From positions 62,001 through 126,000 of the forward strand of contig CADAAI010000001.1 in assembly GCA_902785925.1 (NCBI GenBank): a DNA stretch of 64,000 bases, given 5' to 3'. A program made the position numbers and the translations under genes. Below the pieces are notes generated by a model. The model ran no database searches. It was not told the DNA's origin and saw only the letters and a list, made by a program, of their open reading frames with translations. Below, in pieces: positions 33,910 to 42,448 of the stretch (position 1 is the first letter of the stretch; every line of letters begins with the position of its first letter). The DNA is from an uncultured Bacteroidales bacterium. Lineage in GTDB: Bacteria; Bacteroidota; Bacteroidia; Bacteroidales; Muribaculaceae.

Positions 33910-34845
33910 TCACACAATTGGATTGGGGAAAAGGTCAAGGAAAGCAGTAGGGAACGGTGTTTCAAACTCCAATTCCTCGTGAGTGACAGGATGCATGAAG
34001 GCAAGGCGGAATGCGTGCAAACCAAGGCGATTGAGAGAGTCGTCGACACTGCCATACTTATAGTCGCCCACGACAGGATGTCCCAGCACTTCCATGTGCA
34101 CACGAATCTGGTTCTTGCGGCCAGTGTTCAGATGCAGCTCGATTAACGAGAAGTCGTCGTTGCTGTCGAGTAGCCACCAATCGGTGCTCGCCCACTTGCC
34201 ACCATTGTTGAATGGACTGCTCACCACCTTGCGAGAAGGCGTGTCGCGCAGCCAGCTCTCGATGTGCCCGTGGTCACTTTCCATAGCGCCTTCAACCACA
34301 GCCACATATCGACGATCGCGCACATGAGCATGCCAGTTGTTGACCAGCAGTTGCTGCACCTCAACACTCTTGGCATAGACCATGACACCCGAAGTGCGCG
34401 TGTCGAGGCGGTGCACAACATGAGCTGTGCAACGTTGTTTTGTATAAGCAAAGTACTGATCCAGAAGGATTTTCATATTAAGGCTACCACGCCCTACTCC
34501 CATCGACAACACTCCATCGGATTTGTCGACCACAATCAAATACTCATCCTCATAAAGGATGGCAAAGAAACGGTCGAAGTTCTTCATGGGCATGAACCGT
34601 GGGTTCTTGGTCACCTCGACCACCATATTTGGTTTCACGACGAAATTGTACTGCTTCTCCACGCTGCCGTCAACCTTGACGAGAGAGTGGCTGAGCAGAC
34701 CCTTAGCCTTGTTGCGGCTGATGCCATCCATCTTCTTGAGTATGAAGTCAAGTAACCCCATTTCTTGATCGGCAAGAAATGTGGTCACTTTCATCTCATG
34801 ACGTGGCACGTGTGGGCCATTAAACATAAATCGTCGGGACTTCAT
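33910..34845 (-). CDS. RluA-family pseudouridine synthase
   Basis: A 311-residue RNA pseudouridine synthase. An N-terminal S4-like RNA-binding part (about 28-80) is followed by the catalytic domain with HRLDTRTSGVMVYAKS (catalytic Asp) and GRKNQIRVHMEVLGHPVVGD. It is of RluA/RluD type; the target uridine cannot be told from sequence. It lies 28 bases after dnaJ on the same strand. Confidence 0.9.
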   Translation of the reverse strand: MKSRRFMFNGPHVPRHEMKVTTFLADQEMGLLDFILKKMDGISRNKAKGLLSHSLVKVDGSVEKQYNFVVKPNMVVEVTKNPRFMPMKNFDRFFAILYEDEYLIVVDKSDGVLSMGVGRGSLNMKILLDQYFAYTKQRCTAHVVHRLDTRTSGVMVYAKSVEVQQLLVNNWHAHVRDRRYVAVVEGAMESDHGHIESWLRDTPSRKVVSSPFNNGGKWASTDWWLLDSNDDFSLIELHLNTGRKNQIRVHMEVLGHPVVGDYKYGSVDDSLNRLGLHAFRLAFMHPVTHEELEFETPFPTAFLDLFPNPIV

Positions 34846-34873
34846 ATATTTTTAAATTAACGATTGACTAGTC

Positions 34874-36040
34874 TTAGTCAAACATGTGACGAAGGCGGCT
34901 GAAGATGCGCTCCTTGGTCGACGCACTAGGCTTAAACGATTGTGACTCGCGCAGTGCTTCCATAGTTCGCTTCTCGCTCGATGTCAGATTTTCGGGCACA
35001 TAGACCATCACGTTAACCAACAAATCGCCATTGCCATAGCCATTGACTGATGGCAGACCTTTACCCCTGAGCCTAAGCACCTTGCCTGGCTGAGTTCCTG
35101 GTTCGATAGTAACTCTAGCGCGTCCGTTGATAGTGGGTATTTCCACCTTACCACCAAGGGCGGCAGTCGGGAAATCAATCATCAGGTTGTAGATAAGGTC
35201 CTGATCGTCGCGGATGAGGTGCTCATCGCGCTGCTCCTCGATAACGATTTGCAGGTCGCCTGGCACTCCACCGCCTGGAGCATCGTTGCCCTTGCCGCGC
35301 ATGGTGAGCATCATGCCCTCCTTAACGCCCGCTGGAATATTGATGTTGACAATCTCCTCGCGCTTAACAAGTCCGGTGCCACCGCAGTCGGGGCAGCGCT
35401 CCTTGATACGCTTACCCGAGCCACCACAGACGCTACATGCGCTCTGCGTCTGCATCTGTCCGAGCAATGTGCGACGTATGCGCACCTCTACGCCCGAGCC
35501 ATGGCAGTTGGGACAAGTCTCAAGAGCTGTTCCGTTCTTTGCTCCAGTGCCGTTGCATGAGTGGCACGATACTTGGCGAGGTATCTTAATCTTCTTCTCG
35601 GTGCCTTTGGCAACTTCCTCTAAGGTCACTTTGACACGAACTCGCAAGTTTGTGCCATAGTTGACCGACTGGCCTCGACCCGTGTCGCCAAAACCGCTGA
35701 AGCCACCAAAACCACCAAAACCACCGAAGAGGTCGCCAAACTGGCGGAAGATATCCTCCATCGACATGCCTCCACCCGAGAAGCCACCGCCTCCCATCTG
35801 GTCATAACCTTCAGGGCCGAGTTGGTCGTAACGAGCACGCTTATTGGGGTCGCTGAGGACATCATAGGCCTCGGCAGCCTCTTTAAACTTCTCCTCGGCC
35901 TCCTTCTTCTCGGCGTCGGACTTACCCTGCTGACGGTCGGGATGATACTGGATGGCGAGTTTGCGATATGCTTTTTTCAGTGCGTCGGCATCGGCGTTAC
36001 GGTCAACGCCAAGCACCTCATAAAAATCTCTTTTAGCCAT
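34874..36040 (-). CDS. dnaJ: Chaperone DnaJ
   Basis: A 388-residue type I DnaJ (Hsp40): J domain (1-70) with H33-P-D35, Gly/Phe-rich linker (about 78-115, with GGFGGFGG repeats), four CxxCxGxG zinc repeats (about 155-230) and the C-terminal substrate-binding domain. It activates DnaK. grpE is upstream, and the 120-base spacer between them is filled by an uninterrupted set of nonamer and heptamer repeats reaching both the grpE stop and the dnaJ start. Confidence 0.97.
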   Translation of the reverse strand: MAKRDFYEVLGVDRNADADALKKAYRKLAIQYHPDRQQGKSDAEKKEAEEKFKEAAEAYDVLSDPNKRARYDQLGPEGYDQMGGGGFSGGGMSMEDIFRQFGDLFGGFGGFGGFSGFGDTGRGQSVNYGTNLRVRVKVTLEEVAKGTEKKIKIPRQVSCHSCNGTGAKNGTALETCPNCHGSGVEVRIRRTLLGQMQTQSACSVCGGSGKRIKERCPDCGGTGLVKREEIVNINIPAGVKEGMMLTMRGKGNDAPGGGVPGDLQIVIEEQRDEHLIRDDQDLIYNLMIDFPTAALGGKVEIPTINGRARVTIEPGTQPGKVLRLRGKGLPSVNGYGNGDLLVNVMVYVPENLTSSEKRTMEALRESQSFKPSASTKERIFSRLRHMFD

Positions 36041-36042
36041 TA

Positions 36043-36070
36043 TTTCGTTATTCGTTTATCTTTGTTAGTT
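36043..36070 (-). repeat. Heptamer array in the dnaJ leader
   Basis: Four 7-base units on the plus strand (TTTCGTT, ATTCGTT, TATCTTT, GTTAGTT); in the mRNA sense they read like AACTAAC-AAAGATA-AACGAAT-AACGAAA and end two bases before the ATG. Confidence 0.6.
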
Positions 36071-36075
36071 CTTTT

Positions 36076-36159
36076 CTAGTATTTCTAGACATTCTAGATT
36101 CACCAGATTTTTTTAGACTCACTTGAATCGGTGGAATCACCGGAATCAGTGGAATCACG
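36076..36159. repeat. Nonamer array between grpE and dnaJ
   Basis: Nine 9-base units run from CTAGTATTT through CTAGACATT and CTAGATTCA to GGTGGAATC, ACCGGAATC and AGTGGAATC, ending at the grpE stop codon. The period stays at 9 while the core drifts from CTAGA to GGAATC. Confidence 0.75.
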
Positions 36160-36759
36160 CTACTGGCCTACCACCACCTTGGCGTGGCGTAACACTTTGT
36201 CGTTTAGCGTGTAGCCCTTAAGTACCGTGTCGATAACCTTTCCCTTCTGTTCCTCGCTAGGGGCAGGGAAAGTTGTAACAGCCTCGTGGAAATCGGTGTC
36301 GAAAAGTTCGCCAGTCGATTCAATAGGCACCACGTTATTGCTCTTAAGGAAGCCCAGTAGCTTGCTGTGAATGAGATCGACTCCCTCTTTAAGGCTGTCA
36401 ATGTCGCCACCCTGAGCAATAGCGTCGATGGCTCGCTCAATGTCATCGACTACTGGCAGGATGCCCTCAAGCACCTTTTGGCCGCCGTTTTTCACCAAGT
36501 CCTGCTTTTCTTGCAGTGTGCGCTTGCGGAAATTGTCAAAATCGGCCATGAGGAAAAGATATTTCTTCTTCTCTTCCTCGAGCTCAGCGTGCAAGCCAGC
36601 AATTATCTCCTCGGGAGTAGGCTCTTTCTCAGCCTCTTCCTCGGTTTGCTCAATTGACTGCTCTTGGGGTTGCTCCTCTTGAGCAACGTTTTGCTGCTCG
36701 TCAACTACAGGTTCTTCGACCTGAGGTTCGTTATTTTCTGCTTGTTTTTTCTTTGCCAT
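36160..36759 (-). CDS. grpE: Nucleotide exchange factor GrpE
   Basis: A 199-residue GrpE, the exchange factor of DnaK. The first ~55 residues are a Glu/Gln-rich acidic tail, then the long dimer coiled coil (about 52-100, ending FLMADFDNFRKRTLQEK) and the beta domain with VVPIESTGELFDTDFHEAV and the closing LRHAKVVVGQ. dnaJ follows. No CIRCE element was found. A heptamer array lies in the leader. Confidence 0.95.
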   Translation of the reverse strand: MAKKKQAENNEPQVEEPVVDEQQNVAQEEQPQEQSIEQTEEEAEKEPTPEEIIAGLHAELEEEKKKYLFLMADFDNFRKRTLQEKQDLVKNGGQKVLEGILPVVDDIERAIDAIAQGGDIDSLKEGVDLIHSKLLGFLKSNNVVPIESTGELFDTDFHEAVTTFPAPSEEQKGKVIDTVLKGYTLNDKVLRHAKVVVGQ

Positions 36760-36761
36760 AT

Positions 36762-36789
36762 TGTATTGTTTCGTTTATCGTTTATTGTT
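36762..36789 (-). repeat. Heptamer array in the grpE leader
   Basis: Units TGTATTG, TTTCGTT, TATCGTT and TATTGTT on the plus strand directly precede the grpE ATG (36759) in the mRNA sense. Confidence 0.55.
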
Positions 36790-36875
36790 ACTCGTGCGAA
36801 ATCATCCCCCTCAATAATAGAAGGGGAGTTATTCTTTCTTATAGGCCATGCAAAAATGTTGCCGACACACATTAA

Positions 36876-37697
36876 TTATAATAGTATGACAAAATCGGTG
36901 CTGCTTGGGAATTTTCCCTTCAATTTTTCTGCCATATTGACATCATTAAAAATACCAAAGATTGACGAGCCCGAGCCCGACATTGAAGCGTAGAGAGCTC
37001 CAGCTGCTTCAATATCGGCCTTGATTGACGCTAACTGTGGATAGGCTGCGAAAACACTTGGTTCAAAGTCGTTCTTCACTACCCCACTCCACTTGCTCAC
37101 ATCAGCTTTGACATCCCTATCCAAAGGCGAAGTGCTGTGAGCAGGGGTCACGCGCGAATAAGCAACCTTGGTGGGCACACTCACATCGGGCTTTACAAGA
37201 TATAGAAACAAGCCCTTAAGACTCAGGTTGATTGGTTTCAGGATGTTGCCAATGCCGGTTGCCATCATTGGCTGATTATAAATAAAAAATGGGCAGTCGG
37301 CACCTAATGTTGCAGCGAGTCGAGCCAGTTCATCCTTTGGCACACCAATATTGAACATTTCGTTAAGCATGAGCATCGTACTAGATGCGTCGCTCGAGCC
37401 GCCACCCAAACCTGCTCCGTCGGGAATGTGCTTATAGAGATGGATGTCGACCTCGGGCACGTTGTAGTGCTGCTGCATGAGGCGCAAAGCCTTCATCACC
37501 AAGTTTTTCTCCACTGGGCAGTCAACAGGATTGCCATAGGTAGTGAGAGTGGAGTCGGGTCCTTGAGCAGGCACTATCTCGAGGATGTCGGTAAGGCCAA
37601 TGGGATAAAACACCGTCTCGAGGCTGTGGTAACCATCGGCACGTCGCTCCACAATGTTGAGCCCTAGGTTTATTTTTGCATTAGGAAAAGTGATCAT
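36876..37697 (-). CDS. ispE: 4-diphosphocytidyl-2-C-methyl-D-erythritol kinase
   Basis: A 273-residue GHMP kinase of the MEP isoprenoid route, phosphorylating CDP-methylerythritol. The N-terminal MITFPNAKINLGLNI is the family signature, the ATP loop is PDGAGLGGGSSDASS, and the C-terminal GHMP motif is MSGSGSSIFGIF. Length is normal. dxr (50326) and ispF (63107) of the same pathway also lie in this window, each in a different transcript. Confidence 0.95.
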   Translation of the reverse strand: MITFPNAKINLGLNIVERRADGYHSLETVFYPIGLTDILEIVPAQGPDSTLTTYGNPVDCPVEKNLVMKALRLMQQHYNVPEVDIHLYKHIPDGAGLGGGSSDASSTMLMLNEMFNIGVPKDELARLAATLGADCPFFIYNQPMMATGIGNILKPINLSLKGLFLYLVKPDVSVPTKVAYSRVTPAHSTSPLDRDVKADVSKWSGVVKNDFEPSVFAAYPQLASIKADIEAAGALYASMSGSGSSIFGIFNDVNMAEKLKGKFPSSTDFVILL

Positions 37698-37735
37698 TTT
37701 AAATGTTAAGTACCAAGTTTAGGGTTATAAGTAAT

Positions 37736-38905
37736 TTATTGCTCGCGGCGAGAGTTGATTTTGTCGACGATAAGGGCGATTGCACCATCACCGGTGACGT
37801 TACAGGCTGTGCCAAAGCTGTCCATAGTGATATAAAGGGCGATCATGAGCGCCTGTTGCTGAGCATCAAAGCCCAAAATAGACTGTATCACTCCCAGTGC
37901 AGCCATGATAGCTCCACCAGGCACACCTGGTGCTGCCACCATCATCACGCCAAGCATGAAGATGAAACCGGAGAACATTCCTAGGTCGAAAGGCATGCCA
38001 GTCATGAGCATCAGCGCTACCGAGCATGCAACAATCTTGAGGCAGCTACCCGAGAGGTGGATAGTAGCACACAGTGGTACGACAAAGCCTGCAATGCCTT
38101 CACTCACGCCATTAATGAGTGTGCGCTTCAATGTCACCGGAATTGTTGCTGCGCTCGATGAGGTGCCAAGGGCTGTAAAATAGGCTGGCAGCATATTCCA
38201 CAACAAGCGGAATGGGTTGCGTCGTGTGACGAGTCCAGCAATGCAATACTGCAACACAAGGAGGAAGATGTGCATGGCGAAAATGACGCCAATTATTGCT
38301 ATGAAGACATTGAGCACATGCCAAGCTTGGCCTGTGTGGCTCATCTCCAAGAAAATGCCGAAGATGTAGAGCGGCAACAGCGGTATTAGTGCCACCTCGA
38401 TAGTCTTTGCAACAATGTCCTTAAACTCGTCGAATCCAGGCTTCAACGTCTTGGAACCGAAGAATGCTATTCCCAGGCCAATGGTAAACGCTGTCACTAA
38501 TGCTGACATCACATCAACCAACGGCGGTATGTTAATCGTGAAAAATGGCTCAAGAGCCTTAACCTCGGCAACCTTCTCTACTGTTTGCCCATGGTTGATG
38601 AGCAACGGGAAAACATTGGAGCTAGTAAAATAGGACAAATAGCCTGAAAATACCGTGTCACCATAGGCAATAATGGTGGTCAACAGAAGCAATTTCCCTG
38701 CGCTCTTGCCGATGTCGCTGATGGCAGGAGTGATAAGGCCAATGATAATTAGGGGAATAAGGAACTGGAGAAAATGGCTGAAGATGCTGTTGAATGTGGC
38801 AAACACCCTCACTGCGGGCAATGGCAGCACCAGTCCAAATCCTATACCCAGGGCAATGGCAATGATGATGCGAGCCAGCAATGGCAATTTCTTTAACTTT
38901 TTCAT
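37736..38905 (-). CDS. Dicarboxylate/amino acid:cation symporter (DAACS family)
   Basis: An inner-membrane symporter of 389 residues with about eight membrane spans and two re-entrant loops. The loop motifs are visible: SSSAATIPVTL and the NMDG-like MDSFGTACNVTGDG. Such proteins take up glutamate, aspartate, serine or C4-dicarboxylates with Na+ or H+; the substrate is not clear. A -7 box (38927-38934, minus strand) lies inside the longer possible frame, so the start is the ATG at 38905. Confidence 0.9.
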   Translation of the reverse strand: MKKLKKLPLLARIIIAIALGIGFGLVLPLPAVRVFATFNSIFSHFLQFLIPLIIIGLITPAISDIGKSAGKLLLLTTIIAYGDTVFSGYLSYFTSSNVFPLLINHGQTVEKVAEVKALEPFFTINIPPLVDVMSALVTAFTIGLGIAFFGSKTLKPGFDEFKDIVAKTIEVALIPLLPLYIFGIFLEMSHTGQAWHVLNVFIAIIGVIFAMHIFLLVLQYCIAGLVTRRNPFRLLWNMLPAYFTALGTSSSAATIPVTLKRTLINGVSEGIAGFVVPLCATIHLSGSCLKIVACSVALMLMTGMPFDLGMFSGFIFMLGVMMVAAPGVPGGAIMAALGVIQSILGFDAQQQALMIALYITMDSFGTACNVTGDGAIALIVDKINSRREQ

Positions 38906-38926
38906 TGATGCTTCGGTTTTAGGCAA

Positions 38927-38934
38927 CAAAGATA
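38927..38934 (-). promoter_or_regulatory. -7 box (TATCTTTG) for the symporter gene
   Basis: TATCTTTG on the minus strand lies 22 bases ahead of the ATG at 38905. Confidence 0.65.
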
Positions 38935-39002
38935 CACAGATTTTTCTTTATTGACAATTAAGGATATTACTAATATTGTTTAGTTAACACAGATTGGGAC
39001 GA

Positions 39003-39042
39003 AAAAACTCCCTTGCCGGCACGATGGCTGACAAGGGAGAAT
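39003..39042 (-). terminator. Terminator after pnp
   Basis: CTCCCTTG and CAAGGGAG form the outer stem, with an inner GCCGGCA/TGGC-type pairing; on the minus strand the stem is followed by six T residues. Confidence 0.8.
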
Positions 39043-39082
39043 TATTGGGTTGTGGTTAAGGTAGCGTTAACCAGATTGGCGA

Positions 39083-41401
39083 TTAATCGTCGTAGCTTTG
39101 GTCGTTGCGGTCGTCGCGGCGACGGTCGTTATTACGGTTGTCGTTGCGGCGGGGACCACGGTTGTTGTCGCGGCGGGGACCGCGGTTGTTGTCGCGGCGT
39201 GGACCGTTGCCGTTAGCGTTGCCACCACGCTGGCCATTGCCACGTGGACGGTTGCCACCGTTGCCACCACGGCGCTCCTCATAGCCCTCGGGCTTTTCCT
39301 GAAGAGCACGCATCGAGAGGCGGAACTTGCCGGTCTTCTTGTCAATCTCGATGAGTTTGACAGTCACCTCGTCGCCCTCGTGCAGACCGCTAGCCTCCAT
39401 GTCGGCGAGGCGCTCCCAGCTAATCTCGCTGATGTGGAGCAAACCTTCCTTGCCAGGCATGAACTCAACAAAAGCACCAAACTCAAGAATGCTCTTGATA
39501 GTACCGGTGTAGATGGTACCCTCCTCAGGAACTGCAATGATAGCCTTGATGCGCTCAACTGCAGCCTCGATGCTGTCCTTATTGGCAGCCGAGATTTCAA
39601 TCTCGCCCTTGCCGTCGATCTCATCGATAGTGATGATTGCGCCAGTCTCCTCCTGGATGCCCTGGATAACCTCACCACCCTTGCCAATGATGGCACCGAT
39701 AAACTCTTTGTCGACAGTCATTGCCACGATGCGTGGAACGTGAGGCTTGTAGTCCTCGCGAGGCTCAGGAATTGTTTCGTTGATGATATTGAGGATGTGG
39801 AGACGGCCGTCGCGAGCCTGACGCAGAGCCTGCTCAAGAATCTCGTAGGGAAGTCCGTCGCACTTGATATCCATCTGAGTTGCAGTGATACCGTTAACAG
39901 TACCAGTCACCTTGAAGTCCATGTCACCGAGGTGATCCTCGTCGCCAAGGATGTCGCTGAGCACAGCGTGCTTAACGTTACCCTCATCGGTGATGAGACC
40001 CATAGCAATACCAGCCACTGGGCGCTTCATCTTAACACCGGCATCGAGCAGAGCCAAGGTGCCACCGCAAACTGTAGCCATAGATGATGAGCCATTGCTC
40101 TCAAGAATGTCGCTCACAATGCGGCAGGTGTAGGGGAAGTCATCGGGGAACATACGCTTGAGAGCGCGGTGTGCCAAGTTACCGTGACCAATCTCACGGC
40201 GGCTCACGCCACGTGGTGCGCGTGCCTCACCGGTAGAGAATGCTGGGAAGTTGTAGTGGAGCAAGAAGCGCTCGTTGCGGCGTGTGAGCACGTCGTCGAT
40301 AAGCTTCTCGTCGAGCTTCGTACCCAGGGTAACAGTAGCGAGCGACTGAGTCTCGCCACGGGTGAAGACAGCGCTTCCGTGGGGGCCTGGAACATAGTCG
40401 GTCTCGCACCAGATGGGGCGAATGTCGGTGGTCTTGCGGCCGTCCATGCGGATGCCCTCGTCAAGGATGACGCGGCGCACTGCATCGCGCTGCACGTCGT
40501 GGAAGTAGCGGTTGATCATTGGAGTCTTCTCCTCGCGCTCCTCCTCGGGAATGGTCTCGATGAAGTCCTCAAGCACCTTGTCGAAGCTGTCGTTGCGCCA
40601 GTGCTTGTCGGCGTTGCCTGCCTTAGCGATGTCGTAGCAGGGCTGGTAGCACTCCTTGCGTACGCGCTCCTTGATTTCCTCGTCGTCAACCTCGTGGCAA
40701 TATTCGCGCTTAGTTACGCCGAGCTGCTCGGCAAGCTCTTTCTGTGCTACACACATGGGCTTGATTGCGTCATGAGCAAACTTGAGCGCTGCAATGAGGT
40801 CTTCTTCCTGTACTTCGTCCATCTCACCCTCAACCATCATAATATTGTCGTAAGTAGCACCTACCATCAATTCCATGTCAGCGTTTTCGAGTTGTTCGAA
40901 GGTTGGGTTGATAACGAAGTTGCCGTCGATGCGTGCCACGCGAACCTCACTAATTGGCTCCTCGAAAGGCACGTCGCTCACGGCGATAGCGGCACTGGCA
41001 GCGAGGCCAGCGAGAGCGTCGGGACAATCGGCACCGTCGCTCGAGAACATAAGGATGTGGACGATAGTGTTGGCGTGATAGTTCGAGGGGAACAAAGGCC
41101 TGAGCACGCGGTCCACAAGGCGTGCTGTCAAGATTTCATAATCGCTGGCGCGACCTTCACGCTTGGTGAAGCCACCAGGGAAACGTCCGAAGGAGGAATA
41201 TTTCTCCTTGTATTCAACTGTGAGGGGCATAAAGTCGGCGCCCTCTTCGGCGTCCTTCGCCGAAACAACGGTCGCTAGCAACATGGTGTTGTTGAAGCGC
41301 AATTCAACTGCTCCATCGGCTTGCTTGGCAAGCTTTCCTGTTTCAAGGGTGATTTCGCGTCCATCACCCAACACGATGGTTTTCTTAGTAGGTGTTAACA
41401 T
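39083..41401 (-). CDS. pnp: Polyribonucleotide nucleotidyltransferase with RGG/RN-rich tail
   Basis: A 772-residue PNPase: two RNase PH domains with the linking helical domain (about 1-555), a KH domain ([20 protein letters not shown], about 570-615) and an S1 domain (about 640-708). It degrades RNA 3' to 5' using phosphate. After the S1 domain comes a ~55-residue tail made of Arg, Gly, Asn and Asp ([16 protein letters not shown], then repeated RGPRRDNN), a likely disordered RNA-binding tail. A hairpin forms the very start of the leader. Confidence 0.96.
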   Translation of the reverse strand: MLTPTKKTIVLGDGREITLETGKLAKQADGAVELRFNNTMLLATVVSAKDAEEGADFMPLTVEYKEKYSSFGRFPGGFTKREGRASDYEILTARLVDRVLRPLFPSNYHANTIVHILMFSSDGADCPDALAGLAASAAIAVSDVPFEEPISEVRVARIDGNFVINPTFEQLENADMELMVGATYDNIMMVEGEMDEVQEEDLIAALKFAHDAIKPMCVAQKELAEQLGVTKREYCHEVDDEEIKERVRKECYQPCYDIAKAGNADKHWRNDSFDKVLEDFIETIPEEEREEKTPMINRYFHDVQRDAVRRVILDEGIRMDGRKTTDIRPIWCETDYVPGPHGSAVFTRGETQSLATVTLGTKLDEKLIDDVLTRRNERFLLHYNFPAFSTGEARAPRGVSRREIGHGNLAHRALKRMFPDDFPYTCRIVSDILESNGSSSMATVCGGTLALLDAGVKMKRPVAGIAMGLITDEGNVKHAVLSDILGDEDHLGDMDFKVTGTVNGITATQMDIKCDGLPYEILEQALRQARDGRLHILNIINETIPEPREDYKPHVPRIVAMTVDKEFIGAIIGKGGEVIQGIQEETGAIITIDEIDGKGEIEISAANKDSIEAAVERIKAIIAVPEEGTIYTGTIKSILEFGAFVEFMPGKEGLLHISEISWERLADMEASGLHEGDEVTVKLIEIDKKTGKFRLSMRALQEKPEGYEERRGGNGGNRPRGNGQRGGNANGNGPRRDNNRGPRRDNNRGPRRNDNRNNDRRRDDRNDQSYDD

Positions 41402-41454
41402 CTAAAATAATATTATATAATATAAAAACTGCTTTCTGCTTTATTTCCGCTTTG

Positions 41455-41511
41455 TTTTTTAAAAGACCGTTTAAAAAACCGCAAGGTCTTTTAAAAAATC
41501 GTGCAAAGGTA
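41455..41511 (-). promoter_or_regulatory. pnp promoter and 5'-end hairpin
   Basis: TACCTTTG on the minus strand (41504-41511) is the -7 box; transcripts would start near 41497. The first bases of the RNA form a stem of TTTAAAAGACC with GGTCTTTTAAA, around a GC-containing inner part. In enteric bacteria a 5' hairpin of pnp mRNA is the site of autocontrol; a parallel is possible here. Confidence 0.6.
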
Positions 41512-41592
41512 CAAAAAAGTTTTCTTTTCCCACACAAATTACCATTTAATTAAACCTAAATTAATAAATTGCTATTGAGAAAAGAAAAATAT

Positions 41593-41664
41593 CTAGTGAT
41601 TCTAGAAATACTAGACACCCTAGAGCAACTAGAACTACTAGAAATTCCAGAAGAACTAAAGGCT
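41593..41664. repeat. Nonamer array upstream of pnp
   Basis: Eight 9-base units: CTAGTGATT, CTAGAAATA, CTAGACACC, CTAGAGCAA, CTAGAACTA, CTAGAAATT, CCAGAAGAA, CTAAAGGCT. The array ends 27 bases before the end of the four-helix pseudogene and lies upstream of the pnp promoter. Confidence 0.8.
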
Positions 41665-41691
41665 TAGTAGCACTAAAGATTCTTGATGGAG

Positions 41692-42287
41692 CTATTTCTT
41701 GTTATTCTTGTTTCGGTAATCGAGGCGGGCGCGGGTCATTCGTTCCCTTACTCCACCGTCGGTGACAAATTCCTTTTCAGTTCTTTCCTGATGAGAAACC
41801 ATCATCTTGTCTATCATGTGAGCCAAGGTGATTGCCACGTTTGCAATCTCCTCATCGCTCCATTTATCAAAGAATGGCTCGTAATCTTCAAGTTTATTAT
41901 GAGCTCGGCAATACTTAAGCATCGCATCATAACGCGAATGAGAAGCAGTCCAAAGCCCTAAAGCATGGCGATGCAAGCTCTGAGTTCCTGAATGCTGCCA
42001 CGTGCAAAGTTAAGCAACTTCAACTCACTTTCAACCGATGCCACACCATCGGCAAGGCCCTCAACGATGTTCTGCTTGCCCGAACGTGCAGCCTGTATCA
42101 TCTGGTCGACAGTGCGGTCGCCATAGACAGGAAGAAAACGACGCGTGAAAACACATGTCAAATGATACAGAACAACCGCTTTCTGGTAGAACCACAGTTC
42201 ATTCCAGTTAGCCTGAGGTCGCAGTACCGAATCATTATTTCTTTCCTTATCCATAGCAAGCTTTATCTTAAAATGACACTTCATCAA
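41692..42287 (-). pseudogene. Four-helix bundle suffix-domain protein, frameshifted
   Basis: Two overlapping frames together spell one protein of the four-helix bundle (S23/IVP-like) group with the C-terminal suffix domain. The first (41958-42287) carries ANWNELWFYQKAVVLYHLT and SGKQNIVEGLADG and stops after SIQELRACIAML. The second (41692-41976) continues HRHALGLWTASHSRYDAML to YRNKNNKK. The break falls where relatives have about eight more residues after IQEL, so a small out-of-frame deletion is likely. A -7 box (42324-42331, minus) precedes it. A sequencing error cannot be excluded. Confidence 0.75.
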
Positions 42288-42288
42288 G

Positions 42289-42324
42289 CTAGAAATACTG
42301 CAATATCTAGAGCTTCTAGTCTAC
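42289..42324. repeat. Nonamer array ahead of the four-helix gene
   Basis: Four units: CTAGAAATA, CTGCAATAT, CTAGAGCTT, CTAGTCTAC. They lie between a minus-strand -7 box (42324-42331) and the start of the four-helix frame, so they would be its leader. Confidence 0.65.
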
Positions 42325-42448
42325 AAAGATAATAAATTATTTTCAACAATCAAAACAATTGTAGACTTCCTGCTCTCTCAATAAAACAATTCAAGGGAAC
42401 AACATGAGTCGTCCCCTTGAATCACCTTATAAAAATTATCTAAAATTT

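Noticed and set aside
36041..36070. TATCTTTG on the plus strand upstream of dnaJ as a promoter
   Set aside because: It points away from dnaJ and into grpE antisense, and is explained as one unit of the heptamer array.
36076..36159. CRISPR-like array
   Set aside because: Units are 9 bases with no spacers and there are no cas genes; the same applies to the other nonamer arrays.
39098..40087. 329-residue plus-strand frame opposite pnp
   Set aside because: Antisense shadow of pnp; its Val/Thr/Ala-rich start only mirrors the Arg/Asn codons of the PNPase tail.
40169..41278. 369-residue plus-strand frame opposite pnp
   Set aside because: It lies wholly inside pnp, whose protein is unmistakable; the composition (Val/His/Leu-rich) is that of an antisense shadow.
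41958..41976. Programmed ribosomal frameshift in the four-helix gene
   Set aside because: No slippery run or following structure is seen, and residues expected at the junction seem to be missing, so a deletion is more likely.
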